DNA of 64,000 nucleotides from DATNPX01 sp036702975 (GTDB lineage: Bacteria; Cyanobacteriota; Vampirovibrionia; Obscuribacterales; Obscuribacteraceae), in NCBI GenBank assembly GCA_036702975.1, contig DATNPX010000016.1:62001-126000 (forward strand). Direction: 5' to 3'. The position numbers were made by a program, and so were the translations under genes. Below the pieces are notes generated by a model that was given only the letters and a program-made list of their open reading frames with translations, was not told the origin of the DNA and made no database searches. This document shows positions 8,701-17,090 of this stretch, piece after piece; the stretch's first letter is position 1, and each line of letters starts with the position of its first letter.

Positions 8701-11700
8701 TCAGTCGTCTTTTCCGAGACTATCCCAGGTGGATAGAGCGGGAACAAGAATGTCCTTAAATTCTTGAACGCGGCGAGTGCGCTTCATTGCTTTCTCAACT
8801 GCATCCATATCCTGATTTTGGAAAGCTCGCGCGCCGTGCTCAGCGAGATTGACCAGCTCTTGGTCTACGGAGTGTTTCATCATTTCGATTGCCGCGACCA
8901 CGCTCATTTCATCCGTCTTAGGCATACTGTTCTCCTGAGGTTGTGATATATCTTGTGGGGCTGTAACGTGACTCTGGCTTTTACGAGCCGTAATTGACTG
9001 AAGTGATTCAAAGAAGGTTTTCGGAGCAGCATCTTCCGCTTGCAAGTCTTGCGACTCATGTGCCGAAGCGACCACTCCGTGGGGCTGGAAGCTCCGCGAA
9101 GAGCTCTGATTGACTTCAAGAGTCTTCGAATCTTTTACATCTTTTGCATCTTTTACATCTTTTTCTTCTTTTTCTTCGACCTCGGATATTTCAGAGACTT
9201 CTGCAACTGAGGGCTCGAGGGTTTCCGCCGATTGCATCAGCGGCGTAACGGATGTCTCCATAACGGGCTCGGCGGACAATTGCTCAGGTTCTGGCATCTC
9301 CGCTGCAAGCTCGGCTGGAGCAGACGCTTCAAGAGAATCGAAGAGATCAGCCGATTCAGCAATATCAACAGATTCGACAACGCCAGCAGGCGAAACCACT
9401 TCTGTGGTTAATGGCTCGGCCGAAACCTCGACTGGAGATTCTTCAACTACAGGGCTGAGAGTCGCAGACTCGACATCCTGCTGAGCTAACACTTCCGCCT
9501 CGGCAATATCAGTATGCATCTGTTGGTTCAAAACTTCTGCTTCCAGAGCAGCATGGTCGGCAGCGGGCAGCTCGAAGGACTGCTGCTCGAGAGATTGAGC
9601 AGCGACATTCGCTTCGTCCCGTTGATTCGCCGTGCTGGCTTCTTCCAATTTGGTTTGCGCCAAAGACTCCGTCGGGCTGATCACAGTATCTTCCGGAGCT
9701 AAGTGCAGCGATTCAGCAAAGACTCCTTCTTGCATCGCCTTCTCAAATTCATCGAAGTCAACATCATCGTCTGAATAACTATCGACAACATTAGTGGCTT
9801 CAGGCTGCGTTTGCAGCTCAACAGCGTTTTGCACTATCTCAGTATCGGCTACGACCTCTGGTATCGACTCTTCGGCTGCCGCAGAAACACTGTCAGTAGA
9901 TGCATGAGACGATTCGATTTGCTCAGGCATTTGAGATGCTTTCCGTTCTTCAAAAACTTCGTGCTCGCCGCTTAACTCGCTTGCCTTACGATTGAAAGCA
10001 CCAATAAAATCATCAGCAGTCTGCTGCAGCTTGGATGCAAGCTTTTGAACCTCGGATGACAGCTCATCTCGAGACAAAGACTCATTGCTCTCTGGTGTGG
10101 GCGTCTCGGTAACTTTCAGTAAAGCTTGCGCAATCTCAGCATCATCGTTATGAACTTCCATTGGAGGAGGCGTCATATCAACATCTGCAGGAGTTAGCAG
10201 GTCAAGGTCGTTGCTGCGATATCCATGAGCATCAACCGTTCGCACCACATTCGGTGCCTCGACTTTCGCCCCGGCTTCTGACTGCCACGAGGAGTGAACC
10301 GCAGAAGCAGAAGTAGCAGACGTTACCGGAGTAATAACCGGAGCAGGAGGCGTAATCCGATACTGGTCAACCTGAGATTGAACGGGCTCGACCGGCTCTG
10401 CCGCCAACACAGCTGGATCGACAGTGACTGGAGAGATTTTCGGCTGACTATAGACAGGCGTCGACGGTGCATTCTCTTGCCGTTCCGCATTCGTCTGCAC
10501 GAGCGCTGCCCATTCTTCTAAATCTTGTGATCCGGTCTGTGCAAACTGTTCGTCATGTGCAATGTGTTCAGCTGATTCAGCCACTTCTGACAACATTCCG
10601 GTCTGTTCGCCCGATTCTGCGCGAGATGAAGCATCTCTTTGCTGCCATGATACAGGTGTTCCTGATTCCCATGTAACCGAACTCTCACTGCCACTCTCGT
10701 TCGTGCCGGATTCTGCGACGACTTCGGCTACTTCTTCCTGTTTCGCTTCTTCCTGTTTCAGCTCAATAGGCTCTGCCCCCCCAGCCATCGGAGACGCTGG
10801 TTGCGCAGGCATATTCTGCATGCTGGACGAAAGAGGTGAACTGGGTTTGGTGGGCATCGACAATCCGTCTTCAGGCGTTGTCTTTGTCGATGCACTGAGC
10901 AAGCCATTTCCGCCATTGGCAGGTTCTAGCTCCGGATCTGGTGTCAATCTATATTCTGAATAATAAGTGGCTTCGTCTTCAAAATCCAAAAGCGCATAGC
11001 TATCGAGCGTCTTCGTTGCAAAGTCAGACGAGCTACTCTTGTTCTTCTTACGCATCGATTCGGCTTGCGCATCTAATTTAGCCAAGTCGATAACTGGATC
11101 AGCCGAAAGTTGAGCAAATGGACTGTTCGATGTCACCGAATCGGTTTGTCCAGATGAAGGCACGAAAGCCTGCTGAGCGGTCTCCTGTTCATTTTCCGGA
11201 GCAGGAGTCGGTGACACAGTACTGCCGAAGTTGAGAAGGTCTTTGAACATTGCTTCGTCATCAAAGACAGGTTCGTCTGAGTCAGTTGTCTCAGTCGTCG
11301 CTTCCGCTGCCGGTGCAGACAGGGCAGAGGGTGGTGTCGCTTCACCCGGCGCAGCGTTTTCGAAATTGCTCATGTCTTCCATTTGAGCAATCTCAATTAG
11401 TGATCCGAAAAATCTCTTAGCCAGATCCGGCAACTGGAAAAACTCAGTTGGCTTGTTATCAAAAGACCAAACTGCAGCGTTTTCATCACCCAGCGATTCG
11501 ATCAAAAAGATTCTCTCGAAGAGAGATTCATCGCGAAGGAACGTCTTCTCCATCGACATGGGCAGAAGAAAACCGGCGATACCATCTGCTTGCAAACGCA
11601 CAGTCAATTGCCAGTACTTGGTGGCAACCACACCTTGGCTAGGGCTTACCAACGGATTATCGGAAGGTTTGTCAGTCGGGCGCAAGCACGTTGTGACTAA

Positions 11701-11973
11701 GTGAGACTCGTCGACTAACTTATTAACTTCAACTGCGTACTGTTCAAATAGGTCGAAGAGACGCTCGAGCCATTCCCGCCTGTTATGCCTGTTTGAAGGA
11801 GCAGCAGTAGCAACATTAGTCGTTCGAGCCTCATTCTCTTTTGCTGAATGTTTGTATTCGGCGAATCTTTTCGCACTGGTACGAGCGAACCCGCCCAGTA
11901 TCGAATTGTTTAGACCACTGGCACTTTTGCCCTTTTGGTCCTCGGCTTCGCCGTCATTCACTCTGTCTGTCAT
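8701..11973 (-). CDS. Large acidic low-complexity protein
   Basis: The 1090-residue protein has three parts. Residues about 60-190 form a folded-looking domain (REWLERLFDLFEQYAVEVNK ... FFGSLIEIAQME). Residues about 200-990 are a very long, acidic Glu/Ala/Ser/Pro/Val/Thr-rich disordered region. The last 80 residues are again ordered (VVAAIEMMKHSVDQELVNLA ... MKRTRRVQEFKDILVPALS). No signal peptide or membrane segment is seen, so it is probably cytoplasmic. The family is not recognised. Two ordered ends joined by a tether of about 800 residues suggests a scaffold or spacer. ATG 11973 is preceded by AGGTAAAGG. Confidence 0.7.
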   Translation of the reverse strand: MTDRVNDGEAEDQKGKSASGLNNSILGGFARTSAKRFAEYKHSAKENEARTTNVATAAPSNRHNRREWLERLFDLFEQYAVEVNKLVDESHLVTTCLRPTDKPSDNPLVSPSQGVVATKYWQLTVRLQADGIAGFLLPMSMEKTFLRDESLFERIFLIESLGDENAAVWSFDNKPTEFFQLPDLAKRFFGSLIEIAQMEDMSNFENAAPGEATPPSALSAPAAEATTETTDSDEPVFDDEAMFKDLLNFGSTVSPTPAPENEQETAQQAFVPSSGQTDSVTSNSPFAQLSADPVIDLAKLDAQAESMRKKNKSSSSDFATKTLDSYALLDFEDEATYYSEYRLTPDPELEPANGGNGLLSASTKTTPEDGLSMPTKPSSPLSSSMQNMPAQPASPMAGGAEPIELKQEEAKQEEVAEVVAESGTNESGSESSVTWESGTPVSWQQRDASSRAESGEQTGMLSEVAESAEHIAHDEQFAQTGSQDLEEWAALVQTNAERQENAPSTPVYSQPKISPVTVDPAVLAAEPVEPVQSQVDQYRITPPAPVITPVTSATSASAVHSSWQSEAGAKVEAPNVVRTVDAHGYRSNDLDLLTPADVDMTPPPMEVHNDDAEIAQALLKVTETPTPESNESLSRDELSSEVQKLASKLQQTADDFIGAFNRKASELSGEHEVFEERKASQMPEQIESSHASTDSVSAAAEESIPEVVADTEIVQNAVELQTQPEATNVVDSYSDDDVDFDEFEKAMQEGVFAESLHLAPEDTVISPTESLAQTKLEEASTANQRDEANVAAQSLEQQSFELPAADHAALEAEVLNQQMHTDIAEAEVLAQQDVESATLSPVVEESPVEVSAEPLTTEVVSPAGVVESVDIAESADLFDSLEASAPAELAAEMPEPEQLSAEPVMETSVTPLMQSAETLEPSVAEVSEISEVEEKEEKDVKDAKDVKDSKTLEVNQSSSRSFQPHGVVASAHESQDLQAEDAAPKTFFESLQSITARKSQSHVTAPQDISQPQENSMPKTDEMSVVAAIEMMKHSVDQELVNLAEHGARAFQNQDMDAVEKAMKRTRRVQEFKDILVPALSTWDSLGKDD
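9131..9175 (-). repeat. 9-bp in-frame tandem repeat inside the low-complexity gene
   Basis: Five 9-base units (TCTTTTACA, TCTTTTGCA, TCTTTTACA, TCTTTTTCT twice on the plus strand) encode the repeated KDVKDAKDVKDSK and EKEEKD segment. The array can expand or contract without shifting the frame. Confidence 0.65.
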
Positions 11974-12456
11974 CGCCTTTACCTATTGATTCTCTTCCGG
12001 CAAGACGAGAGCATAGCTCCACTGTCAATTTTGCCCACTTGAATAAATCGCCCACGCCACAGCTATCTCTTACCCTAGAACAGCAATCTTTAACTACTAT
12101 CTTTAACGACGAACCCTTGGCCCACATCCCGATTGTCCTGAAATGTGGTGTTTTCCAACAGGCGTGTTGGAATCGGGTGTCAGACATCCAGCCAAAGCCC
12201 CCGAGAGCGAATCTTTAATGTGCAGATCTCAGTTAAATTCGGGAACCGGCTGCAGAGCGTTAGCGTCGACTACTGGTTTTAAACAATCAGGCGATTTAAG
12301 GCCATAGGTCAGCAATGGAAACATTCAAACATTAGGGCCAATACTGCTTTTTCGAAGCTGGTGAGCAACAGTTCACCTTTACAAATAATTGACCGTTTCA
12401 GAATGCTAGAGATTAAAAAGTCAAAGTTTATTACGGCAAACCCTAGAAAATTGAGC
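11974..12456. other. Long non-coding stretch with a stem-loop
   Basis: These 480 bases separate two divergent genes. I see no convincing gene. A perfect 8-bp stem TTCCAACA/TGTTGGAA (12153-12160 and 12165-12172, loop GGCG) is extended by CCCGATT (12128-12134) pairing with AATCGGG (12171-12177). It could lie in the 5' leader of the minus-strand gene at 11973. Confidence 0.4.
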
Positions 12457-12485
12457 TTGCAAACTTCGATTCCGGCGTGTATAAC
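12457..12485 (+). promoter_or_regulatory. Putative sigma70 promoter of the TPR gene
   Basis: TTGCAA (12457-12462) and TATAAC (12480-12485) are spaced by 17 bases. This predicts a start near 12492, about 23 bases before ATG 12515. Confidence 0.55.
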
Positions 12486-12514
12486 AGCGCTCGCTAACAT
12501 GGAAAGAGGTCACT

Positions 12515-14440
12515 ATGCTCAAATCTATATACAAGCCGACAACTGTCACTGCCTTGCTTGCAGCATCACTCTCTGTCGGTTTGAACGTGGTATCGTATGC
12601 GGCACCAAACAAAGTTGTCGCTAACGCGCCCACGAGTAGCAAATCCAAACAAACTCTGAGCGCAAGAGTCAGCACCGAAGTACAAGAGGCTGATAAATTG
12701 ATGGCTCGAGGCAAATACAAAGAAGCCGAAGAACTCTACCATCAAGCACTAAACGTCAACTCAAAAGATGTCGCAGCCAGAGCCGGATACGGGCTCGCAT
12801 TGGCAAAAGGCTTCAAACTTGACCGCGCTCAAGAAGAGTTTGACAAAACTATTCTTGACGATCCAAAGAACGCACTTGCCCATTGTGGCAAAGCCTTAAT
12901 CGATCTTTATCGTTTGCAGTCATCAAATGTCACCACTCAAAATAACAAAGCCAGTCTCTTGAGAAATGCCGGCGAAGAGTGCAATAAGGCTTTTGATGGC
13001 GACACAAAAGTTCCAGAGGTGCACTACACACTCGGCCTCATCTTCAAGGAAGAAGGTCGCTTGGATAAAGCGGAACAGGCATTCAACGGTGCCCTGAAAA
13101 TCGACCCTAAATACTCAGATGCTTTAACAGGTCTTGGTCTGGTCAAGCTGCAGCAGAACAATTTGACCTCCGCTGTCGACAATTTCAAACAAGCGATCGC
13201 GCAGAATACAGGCAATTCCACAGCACACTTCGGATTAGGTCAAGCCTACTTGAAGCAAAATCAGCTTGACCAGGCGATTTCGGAGTTGAACACGTCGCTT
13301 TATCAAAATACAAACAGTGCCCCCGTGCATTTGAGCCTGGGTCGCGCTTATGAGCTCCAGGGCAACAGCGTAGCTGCCGTTAAGGAGTATCAGGAATCAA
13401 TTCGCATCAAGCCGGAAAACCCATCTGCTTACCTTGGTCTGGGTAACATTCGCGATGCACGTGGTGATATTGAACTCGCTATTGCCGAAGTGCGCTCAGG
13501 ACTGGAGTTGAGCCCGAACAGCCCTGATCTGCATTTGCGCATAGCTACCGACAGCATGAAGATTGAAAAACTTGATGATGCGATCAAAGAGTACGAAACA
13601 GCACTCACTCTTTCACCGCGCAACCCGAGCGCAATCGACGGCTTGACCACCGCCTATTACCTGAAATCGCAGAAAGAGACATCTGGGGCCTTCATCGCCA
13701 CCAACGATTTCGAGAAAGCACAGACTATGATCAACAATGCCATCAAGTTAAACCCAGACAGTCTGCAACTTCGCCTGGCCCAAGCCAAGTTGAAAGCACT
13801 GGCCGGCGAACCAGTGAATTTGGCGACAACCGGCGTTCCCACTAATGACGGAGAACGCATAGAGATGGCTGAAGCACTGCTTGCGCAAAACAATTTCCAA
13901 GGCGCTTCGATGCAGATGAACACTGTAATCGGAAATACCCGTACTGCAAGAGATGCCATGGCCGTGGGCGATCTGGCACTGATGATCAAAGACCTCAACA
14001 GCGCAGAAGCCGCTTATAAAAAGGCCAGTTCGATGCCAGACCTGAAAGATATGGAGCGTGCAAAGCGCGGACTTGCCAACGTCGCTAAAGCTAGAGATAA
14101 AGCGAAACAGCAACAGACACTTGCAGACGACCTTGCCAAGCGCAAACAGCTGGCCAGTGCGATCGATAACTATCACGCCGCAATTTTTGCTAACCCCAGG
14201 CAAGCTGATGCACATTACGGGCTCTCCGAAGCACTAGAGCGCCTCTACCCGGACTCACCAAAAGATCTGCGCGAGTCTTCCACACAGCTGCGCGCATATG
14301 TGTCTTTGACCCCGAATCTACCGCCCAAAGAGGCTGAAAAGATACAGAAACACATCGGTAAACTCGACGAAAAGGCCTTCAAAATCGATCAAAAGATTGC
14401 TAAAAAGCACAGTGCCACTAATGTCGTCGCCCAGCGCTGA
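12515..14440 (+). CDS. Secreted TPR-repeat protein
   Basis: The 641-residue protein has a signal peptide (residues 1-29: basic start, hydrophobic core, VVSYAA cleavage region) followed by about ten tetratricopeptide repeats from residue 50 to 370. An example repeat is AHFGLGQAYLKQNQLDQAIS; further degenerate repeats run to about 600. TPR arrays act as protein-protein docking surfaces. Being exported, it probably works in the periplasm or on the cell surface. The start is fixed by GAAAGAGG seven bases upstream of ATG 12515. It is monocistronic, ending just before a perfect palindrome at 14440. Confidence 0.88.
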   Translation: MLKSIYKPTTVTALLAASLSVGLNVVSYAAPNKVVANAPTSSKSKQTLSARVSTEVQEADKLMARGKYKEAEELYHQALNVNSKDVAARAGYGLALAKGFKLDRAQEEFDKTILDDPKNALAHCGKALIDLYRLQSSNVTTQNNKASLLRNAGEECNKAFDGDTKVPEVHYTLGLIFKEEGRLDKAEQAFNGALKIDPKYSDALTGLGLVKLQQNNLTSAVDNFKQAIAQNTGNSTAHFGLGQAYLKQNQLDQAISELNTSLYQNTNSAPVHLSLGRAYELQGNSVAAVKEYQESIRIKPENPSAYLGLGNIRDARGDIELAIAEVRSGLELSPNSPDLHLRIATDSMKIEKLDDAIKEYETALTLSPRNPSAIDGLTTAYYLKSQKETSGAFIATNDFEKAQTMINNAIKLNPDSLQLRLAQAKLKALAGEPVNLATTGVPTNDGERIEMAEALLAQNNFQGASMQMNTVIGNTRTARDAMAVGDLALMIKDLNSAEAAYKKASSMPDLKDMERAKRGLANVAKARDKAKQQQTLADDLAKRKQLASAIDNYHAAIFANPRQADAHYGLSEALERLYPDSPKDLRESSTQLRAYVSLTPNLPPKEAEKIQKHIGKLDEKAFKIDQKIAKKHSATNVVAQR

Positions 14441-14519
14441 TACAAATTTGTATTAAAAATTGGCCAGAAAACAAGAGGATGCGACGGCGAAAATCGCTAC
14501 ACATGCCTGATTGCATGTG
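14440..14519. repeat. Two inverted repeats downstream of the TPR gene
   Basis: A perfect 14-bp palindrome ATACAAATTTGTAT (14440-14453) overlaps the TPR stop codon. Sixty bases on, CACATGC (14500-14506) and GCATGTG (14513-14519) form a 7-bp hairpin. Neither has the T-run of a standard terminator. The rest of 14454-14723 shows nothing else. Confidence 0.4.
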
Positions 14520-14723
14520 CTAAACCGCCAGGCGCAGTCCGATGACAGCACCCGGAGAGCGAGATTCTTTGGGCGCCGGCATTGTATATTTAAAGATTCC
14601 ATAGCGGGTTGATTTTGTATTCACAGTCGGCATCACGAATCTGCGCCCGGCAGTCGCGTGAACGGTGAAAGAATCGCGAATGAGCCAGCGGAGCACTATT
14701 ACGCGCAGTCGAGGTAATCCAAG

Positions 14724-15755
14724 ATGAAGCTCAACGAAGCGACGATAACCACGAGAACCACAACTAAGATCGCACCCACGCAACGCACGCGCCGCATGCG
14801 TTCGCAAGAGAATCTGCGATCGATGGTTCGCGAGTCTCATCTTAGGCTAGAAAAGCTCATTTATCCGCTGTTTTTGGTGGAAGGCACACGCACTCGTACA
14901 CCAATCAAATCCATGCCTGGCATCTATCAGCAAAGCCTCGATGAAGCAATCAAAGAAGTATCCGAGCTGGTGAGCGAAGGAATTACGTCTATTTTGCTCT
15001 TCGGAATTCCATCTCATAAAGACAGTCAAGCAACGGCCGCTTGGCACAAAGACGGAATCATACAAATTGCTATTCGCGAGATAAAGAGCCAGTTTCCGAA
15101 GTTGACCATTATTGCCGACACTTGTTTATGTGAGTATATGGACCACGGACACTGCGGGATCGTCTCGGAAGGTCAGGTATTGAACGATCCAACACTCGAG
15201 ATCTTGGCTAAATCAGCTGTCGCACAGGCCGAGGCTGGCGCCGACATCATTGCCCCCTCGGACATGATGGATGGACGCGTCGGTTTTATAAGACAGGCTC
15301 TAGACGAAGCAGGATTCGAACATGTGCCAATCATGGCTTACAGTGCCAAATTCGCCTCAGCCCTGTATGGACCTTTCCGGGAAGCGGCTCAGTCTGCGCC
15401 CCAATTCGGCGACCGCAAGAGCTATCAGATGGACCCGGCAAATGGACGCGAAGCCTTGCGCGAGATCGAGCTCGACATAGCCGAAGGTGCAGACGTGGTC
15501 ATGGTCAAACCCGCGCTCTCCTACCTGGATATTATCTCCAAAGCTAGAGAGCTAACGAAATTGCCGATTGCGGCATATAATGTTTCTGGAGAGTATTCGA
15601 TGGTCAAAGCTGCCGCTGCTAACGGATGGATCGACGAACGCAAGGTCGTCCTTGAAACTTTGACCGGCATCGTGCGCGCTGGCGCGGATCTAATCATTAC
15701 CTATCATGCTCGTGACATAGCAAAATGGCTGTCTAACCTCGAAGAAGCTCGTTGA
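14724..15755 (+). CDS. hemB: Porphobilinogen synthase (delta-aminolevulinic acid dehydratase)
   Basis: This enzyme condenses two 5-aminolevulinates to porphobilinogen, the second committed step of tetrapyrrole (haem) synthesis, in the cytoplasm. The 343 residues show the zinc-type metal site DTCLCEYMDHGHCG (Cys134, Cys136, Cys144), the two active-site lysines in MAYSAKFASA (Lys209) and VMVKPALSYLD (Lys262, Schiff base), and the YGPFREAAQSAPQFGDRKSYQMDP loop region. The start ATG 14724 follows GAGGTAA by about eight bases and leaves a typical PTQRTRRMR entry. Haem from this pathway could serve the truncated haemoglobin in the same window. Confidence 0.96.
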   Translation: MKLNEATITTRTTTKIAPTQRTRRMRSQENLRSMVRESHLRLEKLIYPLFLVEGTRTRTPIKSMPGIYQQSLDEAIKEVSELVSEGITSILLFGIPSHKDSQATAAWHKDGIIQIAIREIKSQFPKLTIIADTCLCEYMDHGHCGIVSEGQVLNDPTLEILAKSAVAQAEAGADIIAPSDMMDGRVGFIRQALDEAGFEHVPIMAYSAKFASALYGPFREAAQSAPQFGDRKSYQMDPANGREALREIELDIAEGADVVMVKPALSYLDIISKARELTKLPIAAYNVSGEYSMVKAAAANGWIDERKVVLETLTGIVRAGADLIITYHARDIAKWLSNLEEAR

Positions 15756-15790
15756 GTCTTCGCGAATTAAGACTAGGGAAGAGAAATTCA

Positions 15791-16258
15791 ATGAAAACCA
15801 GCACCGCGTATCAAATCAGCTTTGCAAACGCTTTCGCGGACCTATATCTAGACAAAGAAAACGGAGAGTTCGCTCTCGATTTTCGTCGGCAAGAAGTTAC
15901 CATTTACTTGAACAACACTCAGTATCAGGCTCTCGTGCTGCTTATTCAGCAGAGCCTGGAGGATCAACAGTTCATCGACTATTTGAACTGGCAGAAAGAT
16001 CCGTTGCAATGTGATGAGAACCAGCTTTTTGAAGTTTGCGGACCAGACCACATGGTCTGCATGGCATGTACTCCAAATTGTGAAAGAGTGAAGCTGACAT
16101 TCGACCTGGGCATGGCTATTGATCTTTCCTTCGCAGACTTCCAAGGTCTGGCAAGCTTGATCAAAGAAGCACAAGCCGATTTGGAATGGCGTCGTGAGCT
16201 ATTGCGCTGGAATTTAACTGACAGCGGTCCTGATTTCGCCAGCGGCACACAAGACTGA
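15791..16258 (+). CDS. Hypothetical protein downstream of hemB
   Basis: The protein is about 155 residues. It starts at ATG 15791 after GGGAAGAG; an in-frame TTG at 15752 overlapping hemB is less likely. It is predicted to be alpha/beta with a Cys-rich loop VCGPDHMVCMACTPNC (four Cys near residues 84-99) that could bind metal or haem iron, followed by the strand region VKLTFDLGMAIDLSFADFQ. I do not recognise the family. Its position 35 bases after hemB on the same strand suggests co-transcription and possibly a tetrapyrrole-related role, which is inference only. Confidence 0.65.
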   Translation: MKTSTAYQISFANAFADLYLDKENGEFALDFRRQEVTIYLNNTQYQALVLLIQQSLEDQQFIDYLNWQKDPLQCDENQLFEVCGPDHMVCMACTPNCERVKLTFDLGMAIDLSFADFQGLASLIKEAQADLEWRRELLRWNLTDSGPDFASGTQD

Positions 16259-16486
16259 CGACGACACCATCTGTGGTATCATCTAAAACCAGCTTGGCAA
16301 TAGAGAGCGCAGTAGACGACAAAACTGCGAAAAACTTTCTAAAGTCTTTGAAGCGGCGAACAGATTTCATCTTGACGAGTATTGTTCTTCTGGATGCCCG
16401 CAAACGTGCAACCAGATTGGCATTTTGCAGCGTAACAGAGGGCAAGAACTCCACTAAAGACGCGCTCTCATCAAACGGACATAGTC

Positions 16487-16492
16487 TATAAT
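16487..16492 (+). promoter_or_regulatory. -10 box of the SRP RNA gene
   Basis: A perfect TATAAT lies 12 bases before the predicted 5' end of the SRP RNA. The -35 region is not close to consensus, so the strong -10 is the main evidence. Confidence 0.55.
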
Positions 16493-16503
16493 GGCAAATC
16501 AGA

Positions 16504-16600
16504 TCGTTGGGCGCGGCGGAGGCCAACGAACCTGGTCAGAGGGGAAACCCAGCAGCCATAAGTTGTAACCTTCGGGTGTGTCCAGCGGTCCTAAGTTTTT
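16504..16600 (+). ncRNA. ffs: Bacterial small signal recognition particle RNA (4.5S-like)
   Basis: The sequence CCTGGTCAGAGGGG-AAA-CCCAGCAGCC (16531-16557) has the conserved SRP domain IV: the GGTCAG strand faces AGCAGCC across the symmetric loop that binds Ffh, closed by a GGG/CCC stem with a GAAA tetraloop. Flanking bases can pair further, with TTGGG near 16507 facing CCTAA near 16590. A run of six T (16596-16601) follows, as in an intrinsic terminator. The RNA joins Ffh to target membrane proteins to the translocon. Ends are approximate. Confidence 0.9.
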
Positions 16601-16646
16601 TGATTGTTGGAAGTCTCGCCATTAAACAAAGTTGGGAAGTGTCAAC

Positions 16647-16925
16647 ATGAAGACAAAATCGTCTGATAAACCCGAACAACCGAAAGGTGCTGATCCGGAA
16701 CAGCGCACGTTGTTAGGACAAATTCTGGTTGAATTGGGTTACATCACGATCTATCAGTTGGACGAAGTTCTCAACATCCAGCGCAGCGACAAAGAGCATG
16801 GCAAAGAGCACAAACCACTAGGTCAAATCGCTCTTGAACTCGGCTTCTGCGGGCCAAACCAGCTTATCCGCGCGATCCAAGTGCAGTCTGAATACAGAAA
16901 AGCTCAGGAAGCACCCAAGGTCTAG
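16647..16925 (+). CDS. Stand-alone MshEN-like domain protein
   Basis: The protein is about 92 residues, from ATG 16647 (GGGAAG upstream; a TTG at 16632 is less likely). After a charged start it carries two copies of the same half-motif: LLGQILVELGYITIYQLDEVLNIQ and PLGQIALELGFCGPNQLIRAIQVQ. This Leu-Gly-x-x-Leu ... Gly ... Leu ... Gln pattern is the signature of the MshEN (GspE N-terminal) fold, which in type II secretion and type IV pilus ATPases can bind cyclic di-GMP. No ATPase domain follows. It could be a c-di-GMP-responsive adaptor, but loss of ligand binding is also possible. Confidence 0.72.
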   Translation: MKTKSSDKPEQPKGADPEQRTLLGQILVELGYITIYQLDEVLNIQRSDKEHGKEHKPLGQIALELGFCGPNQLIRAIQVQSEYRKAQEAPKV

Positions 16926-17090
16926 CGGCAAAACGCAGCCGACACACCTGCACAATTCTTTGGCTGACCTCCTGAAAACCTGCAGTTTTCCCCCTTTTAA
17001 ATCGCCTTTTTCCAGCGAAAACTGGTACCTGAAAAGCAAACGACGTAAACTGGTTGTGTTTCTGGTGACCTCCTTCTAGCCGTCTGTATC

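Noticed and set aside
11954..12187. 77-codon minus-strand frame upstream of the acidic protein
   Set aside because: It overlaps the next gene by 20 bases and runs through the stem-loop; the composition does not look like a selected protein.
14520..14840. 106-codon minus-strand frame over the start of hemB
   Set aside because: Antisense to the well-supported hemB N terminus and its ribosome-binding site; Arg-rich shadow.
16161..16526. Open frames on both strands between the hemB-linked gene and the SRP RNA (also 16273-16491 plus strand)
   Set aside because: They overlap a real gene or the SRP RNA, start at GTG or lack ribosome-binding sites, and show no protein-like pattern.
16974..16997. 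GAAAAC/GTTTTC stem followed by CCCCCTTTT
   Set aside because: Stem is AT-rich and short, and the T-run is too weak for a confident terminator.
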